Shown here in pieces: positions 5,918 through 10,226 of a DNA stretch of 10,226 nt (position 1 is its first letter; each line of letters begins with the position of its first letter). Both the position numbers and the translations under genes were made by a program. Origin of the DNA: Clostridia bacterium. GTDB lineage: Bacteria; Bacillota; Clostridia; Oscillospirales; CAG-272. The stretch is from positions 1-10,226 of the forward strand of contig JAFQOC010000613.1 in assembly GCA_017420845.1 (NCBI GenBank), written 5' to 3'. Under the pieces are notes generated by a model. It worked only from the letters and a program-made list of their open reading frames with translations. It had not been told where the DNA came from and made no database searches.

Positions 5918-7384
5918 TCATGATCTGCCCGGGCGGTTGTGATAGGATTGGGTGGACAGATCGACCCCCAGTTCATACACCGTTCCGGTCTCCAGATTCA
6001 CAACAACATAACGCTCACTGCGCGCCCATTCGGGGATAGAGGGACTGTAGGGATTCTTAAAATCCTTATAGGTTTGATATTCGATCATCAAGAACTTTCC
6101 ATCAAGGAGCAAAAAGTCTGTTAAGGAATCGGGAATACCATCAGTACGAAGGTTAACAACCTCGTACTGATCCCCCGTTTTTTCATCTGTCCGATAAACC
6201 TTACCTCCCCAACAAGTCTGCCCGACAGAATAGTATTCGTAGTATGGATCATCCTTGTATGCATCAACATCATGGCGCACGATCGGGTAGAATGTACCGT
6301 CGTATATGAACGGCGTGATTCCTTCTATCTCCTGTAATTTGCCCGTGCCCATATCATACAGTAGCCAGTGCTGACTGTAGTCGATGACCATTTTTCTCAC
6401 GTATACCGTTTGACCCGATACTCCCAAAAAGCCGAAATTCAGATCTCCCGCCTCGGCATCCAAAAGAGACGACGATATGATTACCTCATCCCTACTCGTA
6501 TCCAGATTGTACCGTCCTAGTGCGCCATTCTCTGCATTCGTGTACCATTCATAGGCACCTACATAACAGATTGCTTGGCAACGAACAGGTTGTTCACGGA
6601 GCGGATGTGTTGTTTTCTCTTTCATGTCATATACCATGGTAACGTTACCATATTGGCCGTTATCAAACTTTATCTCTGCGCTATAGTAAATCTTACCCTG
6701 ATACACGTATACGGAGCCGGGGCAATCCGTTCCCTGCCATTCAAAAACCAATTGCGGATCATTCATAAGAAGATCGAAAGAATATAAACTGCACGTATTA
6801 ATATCCCCTTTATATCCACCCAATACAAAATAACAGCGGTCATCCACAACCTGACACGATTTCCTCCAAGATGTAAGGTGATTGAATATACAAGTCTTAT
6901 GGTCACAAATAGGATCCTTGCAGATCTGTACCACCTGTCCTGTCAGCTTACTAAACATAGAGCCACCGTTCTGGACGTCGAGAATCACATAATAGGGGGT
7001 ATTGCCAAATGTGCCGTTTATGTTGTTATAAACCGACCGCTCCTGATCCTCCATAAAGGACGCATACAGCTCCTCCGCCGTCCAGCCCTCGTAGGGGTTG
7101 CCCGTGATCTTGCCGTTTTCGGCATCGCCCGTGGAGGGGCCTCCAATGGGAATATCGGGTGTTGTGGTACCCGGATCGGTCACTTCCCCGCCGCTTTGGT
7201 TGGTGTCGGTGGGGTTGCTTTCGCCGGGATTATTTACGTCAGGCTGTCCCGCAACCGTGGTCTGCTCCCCCGTAGGCGCGTCGGTTTCATCGGGGCGGAA
7301 TTGGTCACGGCGGGAGCAGGAGGCAAAGGTAGTGGCCAGAAGAAGGGCGGCCAGAACGGTAGTTAATGTTCGATTGGTTTTCAT
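5918..7384 (-). CDS. Tandem surface lipoprotein, copy 3
   Basis: This encodes 488 residues. The signal peptide runs MKTNRTLTTVLAALLLATTF to lipobox FASC, with Cys23 lipidated, then CSRRDQFRP. A flexible Pro/Thr/Asp/Asn/Gly linker spans about 32-94. NPYEGWTAEELYASF is at 96-110, TPYYVILDVQ at 129-138, SKLTG at 145-149, and the cluster C155-KDPI-C160-D-H162-KT-C165-IF follows. I count seven strand-turn modules, at about 130-154, 177-215, 225-262, 271-303, 325-353, 358-411 and 423-472. Examples are YQGKIYYSAEI, RYNLDTSRDEVII, LLYDMGTGKL and RYVVVNLETG. This is my basis for proposing a seven-bladed beta-propeller. The first 190 residues are almost the same as the next gene upstream, but the C-terminal part is closer to the 8889-10226 protein. 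GAAGGAG (7391-7397), 6 bases before ATG 7384, sets the start. Confidence 0.88.
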   Translation of the reverse strand: MKTNRTLTTVLAALLLATTFASCSRRDQFRPDETDAPTGEQTTVAGQPDVNNPGESNPTDTNQSGGEVTDPGTTTPDIPIGGPSTGDAENGKITGNPYEGWTAEELYASFMEDQERSVYNNINGTFGNTPYYVILDVQNGGSMFSKLTGQVVQICKDPICDHKTCIFNHLTSWRKSCQVVDDRCYFVLGGYKGDINTCSLYSFDLLMNDPQLVFEWQGTDCPGSVYVYQGKIYYSAEIKFDNGQYGNVTMVYDMKEKTTHPLREQPVRCQAICYVGAYEWYTNAENGALGRYNLDTSRDEVIISSSLLDAEAGDLNFGFLGVSGQTVYVRKMVIDYSQHWLLYDMGTGKLQEIEGITPFIYDGTFYPIVRHDVDAYKDDPYYEYYSVGQTCWGGKVYRTDEKTGDQYEVVNLRTDGIPDSLTDFLLLDGKFLMIEYQTYKDFKNPYSPSIPEWARSERYVVVNLETGTVYELGVDLSTQSYHNRPGRS

Positions 7385-7390
7385 GTAAAA

Positions 7391-7397
7391 CTCCTTC
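7391..7397 (-). promoter_or_regulatory. Ribosome binding site deciding the start of lipoprotein copy 3
   Basis: GAAGGAG lies 6 bases before ATG 7384, directly ahead of a typical lipoprotein signal peptide. The longer in-frame reading from 7444 would add 20 residues ahead of the signal peptide and overlap the previous gene, so it is not used here. Confidence 0.8.
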
Positions 7398-7409
7398 TTA
7401 ATATACACC

Positions 7410-8873
7410 TTACTGTTTGTGCACAGATTGAGTTGAAAGATCAACCCCTAAGTCATACGCTCCCCCTGTTTCCAGATTCACGACAACATAGCGCTTACTC
7501 GTTGCCCATCCGGGAAGTGTGGGGCTGTAGCAATTATTGAAATCCTTATAGGTTTGATATTGGATCATCAAAAAATGACCGTCCATGAACAGACGACTTT
7601 TCATAGCATCGGGGATTCCGTCGGTACAAAGCCGGACTAAAGCCTTCAACTCTCCCGTATTCGTTTCTTTTTGATAGATTTTTCCGCCATCTCTCGTAGA
7701 AAAACTATCATGAGCATAGTACTCATAGTGCGGATCGTTTTTGTTTTCCTCAACGTAATGATTGATGCTTATGTATACACGATCATCGTATAAAATGAAA
7801 TTGCCAAATCCCGTATCCAGCATTTCGCCGGTGCTCATGTCATATTTCAAAATGTTCGAGAAATCTTGATTCGCCAAACGTTTCTGTACGTAAACCATTT
7901 GATTCGATTCCGCCCAAAAAATAAACTCCGTTTCACCTGCTTCGCGATCCAAATGGCTTGCCGTAAGGATCACCTCATCCACGCCTGTATCCAAATTATA
8001 CCGCCGCAGAGAGCCGTCCTCCCAAGCCGTGTACCACTCGTAGGCTCCTTCATACACGATCATGCTACAACGAACGGGATCGTTGTGCAAAGGTGCCGTT
8101 GTTTTCTTGTTTATGTCGTACACCATTGTCACGTTACTGTATTGGCCGTCATCAAACTTAATATCTGCGTCGTAGTAAATCTTACCCTGATACACATATA
8201 TGGTATCGGGACAATCCATTTCTTCCCATTCACAAACCAACTGCGGATCATTCATAAGCAAATCGAAAGAATACAAGCTACACGTATATACATCCCCCTT
8301 GTACCCTTCCACCGCCAAATAACAGCGATCATTCACAACTTGACAAGCTCTCATCCGTGTCGTTAGATGACTGAATATGCAACTATTATGGTCACAGATA
8401 GGGTCTTTACAGATCTGCACCACCTGCCCCGTGAGCTTGCTGAACATGGAACCGCCGTACTGGACATCAAGAATCACATAATACGGAGTGTTACCAAATC
8501 CATAGTCTAGGTTGTTGAAAACCGACCTCTCCTGATCCTCCATAAAGGACGCATACAGCTCCTCCGCCGTCCATCCCTCGTAAGGGTTGCCCGTAATCTT
8601 GCCGTTTTCGGCATCACCCGTGGAGGGGTCTCCAATGGGAATATCGGGGGTGGTAGTATTAGGATCGGTCACATCCCCACCGCTTTGGTTGGTGTCGGTG
8701 GGGTTGGTTTCGCCGGGATTACTCACATCGGGCTGCCCCGCAACCGTGGTCTGCTCCCCCGTTGGCGCGTCGGTTTCGGGAGGACGGAACTGGTCGCGGC
8801 GGGAGCAGGAGGCAAGGGTGGAGGCCAGCATAAGGCCGGCCAGTGTAGTAGCAAAAATTCGTTTGGCTTTCAT
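7410..8873 (-). CDS. Tandem surface lipoprotein, copy 2
   Basis: This encodes 487 residues. The signal peptide MKAKRIFATTLAGLMLASTLAS has lipobox LASC, with Cys23 lipidated and CSRRDQFRP following. A Pro/Thr/Asp/Asn linker runs to about 94. NPYEGWTAEELYASF is at 96-110, TPYYVILDVQ at 129-138, SKLTG at 145-149, and the cluster C155-KDPI-C160-D-H162-NS-C165-IF follows. Propeller-like modules continue with YQGKIYYDADI, RRYNLDTGVDEVIL, ILKYDMSTGEM and RYVVVNLETGGAYDLG. From about residue 310 on it is closest to the 4419-5903 protein (shared KRLA, DTG-x-G, VEEN-x-x-DPHYEYY), whereas the first two-thirds match the neighbouring copies. CTCCTTT (8880-8886 on the plus strand, AAAGGAG on the coding strand) is 6 bases before the ATG. 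It starts 15 bases after the previous stop and ends 25 bases before the next start, so it is clearly within an operon. Confidence 0.88.
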   Translation of the reverse strand: MKAKRIFATTLAGLMLASTLASCSRRDQFRPPETDAPTGEQTTVAGQPDVSNPGETNPTDTNQSGGDVTDPNTTTPDIPIGDPSTGDAENGKITGNPYEGWTAEELYASFMEDQERSVFNNLDYGFGNTPYYVILDVQYGGSMFSKLTGQVVQICKDPICDHNSCIFSHLTTRMRACQVVNDRCYLAVEGYKGDVYTCSLYSFDLLMNDPQLVCEWEEMDCPDTIYVYQGKIYYDADIKFDDGQYSNVTMVYDINKKTTAPLHNDPVRCSMIVYEGAYEWYTAWEDGSLRRYNLDTGVDEVILTASHLDREAGETEFIFWAESNQMVYVQKRLANQDFSNILKYDMSTGEMLDTGFGNFILYDDRVYISINHYVEENKNDPHYEYYAHDSFSTRDGGKIYQKETNTGELKALVRLCTDGIPDAMKSRLFMDGHFLMIQYQTYKDFNNCYSPTLPGWATSKRYVVVNLETGGAYDLGVDLSTQSVHKQ

Positions 8874-8888
8874 GAAATACTCCTTTTC

Positions 8889-10226
8889 TTATCGCTCGGA
8901 AGAATTCTGTACTTTCTGGTTAGCCAAATCGACCCCCAGCTCATACACTGTTCCGGTCTCCAGATTCACAACAACATAGCGCTCGCTCTTATCCCACTCT
9001 TTAAGTGTGGGGCTGTAACAATTTTTAAAATCCTTATATGTTTGGTACAGGATCATCATGTACTTTCCATCAAGAAGGAAAAAGTCCTTTACGCAATCGG
9101 GAATACCGTCGGTTTTAAGGCTGACAACCTCTTCCAGTTCTCCAGTCCCCGCATTTCTCCTGAAATATTTCCCCCCATAACGAGTATCGCTATCCGTACT
9201 ATTGCAATAATATTCAAAATGCGGATCATCTTTGTAGGAATCAACATTGTGCTTTACGCCTTGGTAATATGTATCGTCGTATATACAGGTAGCAATACTT
9301 TCATATAATTCACCTGTTTCCATATCATACCGAAAAGTGCCCGTAATCCCGGCTACCAAGCTTTTTTTTACATATACCGTTTGATCGGTCGAACCCATAA
9401 AAAAGAATCCTATTTCACCTTCCTCAAGGTTTAAGAGTGTTCCTGAGATGATCTCTTCGTCCTTTGTAGTATCCAAATTGTACCGCTTGAGCGATCCATC
9501 CTCCCGAAGAGTGTACCATTCATAGGCTCCTTCGAACCAAATCGCTGTGCAACGAATTGGCTGCTCACGAAGAGGTGACGTTGTTTTTTCCTTTATATCA
9601 TACACCATTGTGCTCTGACCGTATTGACCATCATCAAACTTTATTTCCGCGGAATAGTAAATCTTATCCTTGTATACATATACATTTTTCGGAGAATCAG
9701 TGTCACTCCACTCATAAACCTTCTTCGCATCATTCATGAGCAGATCAAATGAATACATGCGTGTAGTCAATATTCCATCTTTGTAATCATTCACAGTAAT
9801 ATAACAACGATCATCCACGACTTGGCATAACTGCATATAGCAGGTAGTATTACTAAATATACAGTCTTCATGATTACAGAGAGGGTCTTTACAAATCTTC
9901 ACCACTTGCCCGGTCAGCTTACTGAACATGGAGCCGCCGTATTGGACATCAAGAATCACATAATACGGAGTATTACCAAATACATAGTTTGGGTTGTTAT
10001 AAACCGACCTTTCCTGATCCTCCATAAAGGACGCATACAGCTCCTCCGCCGTCCAACCCTCGTAGGGGTTGCCCGTAATCTTGCCATTTTCGCCGCCGCT
10101 TACGGGAGGCGTAACAATGGGAATATCGGGAGGTGTGGTGGTATTGGGGCCAGTTACTTCTCCACCGTTGGGGTTAGTTTCGGTGGGATTACTTCCATCC
10201 GGTTGACCTGCCGCCGTGGTCTGCTC
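8889..10226 (-). CDS. Tandem surface lipoprotein, copy 1, partial (signal peptide outside window)
   Basis: The frame is open to the window edge, giving 445 residues. By alignment with the sister copies about 39 residues are missing, including the signal peptide and lipid-anchored Cys. The visible part opens in the linker (EQTTAAGQPDGSNPTETNP). Numbering from the window edge, NPYEGWTAEELYASF follows at 53-67, then TPYYVILDVQ, SKLTG and the cluster C112-KDPL-C117-N-H119-ED-C122-IF. Propeller-like modules follow, with YKDKIYYSAEI, KRYNLDTTKDEEII, FRYDMETGEL, CIYDDTYY and RYVVVNLETGTVYELG. Starting translation at the internal Met (10025) would discard a clearly conserved N-terminus, so the gene is annotated as running in from beyond the edge. 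The C-terminal half looks AT-richer than the N-terminal part. Its C-terminal type matches the 5918-7384 protein. Confidence 0.87.
   Translation of the reverse strand, partial: EQTTAAGQPDGSNPTETNPNGGEVTGPNTTTPPDIPIVTPPVSGGENGKITGNPYEGWTAEELYASFMEDQERSVYNNPNYVFGNTPYYVILDVQYGGSMFSKLTGQVVKICKDPLCNHEDCIFSNTTCYMQLCQVVDDRCYITVNDYKDGILTTRMYSFDLLMNDAKKVYEWSDTDSPKNVYVYKDKIYYSAEIKFDDGQYGQSTMVYDIKEKTTSPLREQPIRCTAIWFEGAYEWYTLREDGSLKRYNLDTTKDEEIISGTLLNLEEGEIGFFFMGSTDQTVYVKKSLVAGITGTFRYDMETGELYESIATCIYDDTYYQGVKHNVDSYKDDPHFEYYCNSTDSDTRYGGKYFRRNAGTGELEEVVSLKTDGIPDCVKDFFLLDGKYMMILYQTYKDFKNCYSPTLKEWDKSERYVVVNLETGTVYELGVDLANQKVQNSSER

Larger units (their letters stand above)
4419..10226 (-). repeat. Tandem array of four paralogous lipoprotein genes
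   Basis: Four genes of nearly equal length follow head to tail with gaps of 15, 25 and 14 bases. Long stretches remain recognisably the same at DNA level, for instance the block coding NPYEGWTAEELYASF near 5550-5600, 7060-7110, 8550-8600 and 10030-10080. The period is about 1.48 kb. The array continues to the window edge, so more copies may exist upstream. No insertion sequence or terminal repeat borders the units seen. Confidence 0.85.

Noticed and set aside
7385..7444. Upstream start at 7444 for lipoprotein copy 3
   Set aside because: It would put 20 residues before a normal signal peptide and overlap the previous gene; GAAGGAG points to ATG 7384.
4419..10226. Composite mobile element or CRISPR-like repeat as explanation of the repeated blocks
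   Set aside because: The period equals one whole gene, the repeats are coding and diverged, and no transposase, terminal repeats or short spacer pattern is present.

Overview
The window looks like chromosomal DNA of a low-to-medium GC Gram-positive bacterium, most likely a gut member of the Clostridia (Oscillospiraceae-like). The reasons are strong GGAGG-type ribosome binding sites, lipoproteins with Gram-positive style signal peptides, an ECF sigma factor of the type common in that group, and an ABC-2 permease with a short cytoplasmic N-terminus. No rRNA, tRNA, CRISPR array, transposase or phage gene is visible. Every supported gene lies on the minus strand, so transcription runs from high to low coordinates.

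Layout in transcription order. (1) Positions 10226 to 4419 hold four tandem paralogous lipoprotein genes (the first enters the window already started), separated by only 14 to 25 bases, each with its own AAGGAG-type site; this looks like one operon. (2) A 129-base gap (4290-4418) is packed with palindromes and holds an extended -10 promoter whose TATAAT sits in the loop of a 16-bp inverted repeat. (3) A fifth, more divergent lipoprotein of the same architecture occupies 4289-2865 and is followed by a strong terminator hairpin. (4) A second transcription unit follows: an ECF sigma factor (2667-2101, TTG start), a single-pass membrane protein overlapping it by 4 bases (2104-743), and an ABC-2 type permease running off the window edge (715 to 1).

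The unifying observation is that the membrane protein encoded with the sigma factor carries, outside the membrane, the same kind of domain as the five lipoproteins: an NPYEG-x-[TS]-x-EELY entry motif (absent from the fifth lipoprotein), a TPYYV strand, a KLTG turn, a C-x4-C-x-H-x(2-5)-C cluster, and then repeated strand-turn modules that I read as a beta-propeller of about seven blades. I infer that the membrane protein is an anti-sigma-like transmembrane regulator of the ECF factor and that the lipoproteins are surface-anchored relatives of its sensor domain. They could be co-sensors, decoys or binding proteins. No ligand or function can be read from the sequence. The four tandem copies have near-identical N-terminal halves, while their C-terminal parts fall into two alternating types (H and F against G and E), which suggests duplication of a two-gene unit with later homogenisation or recombination.
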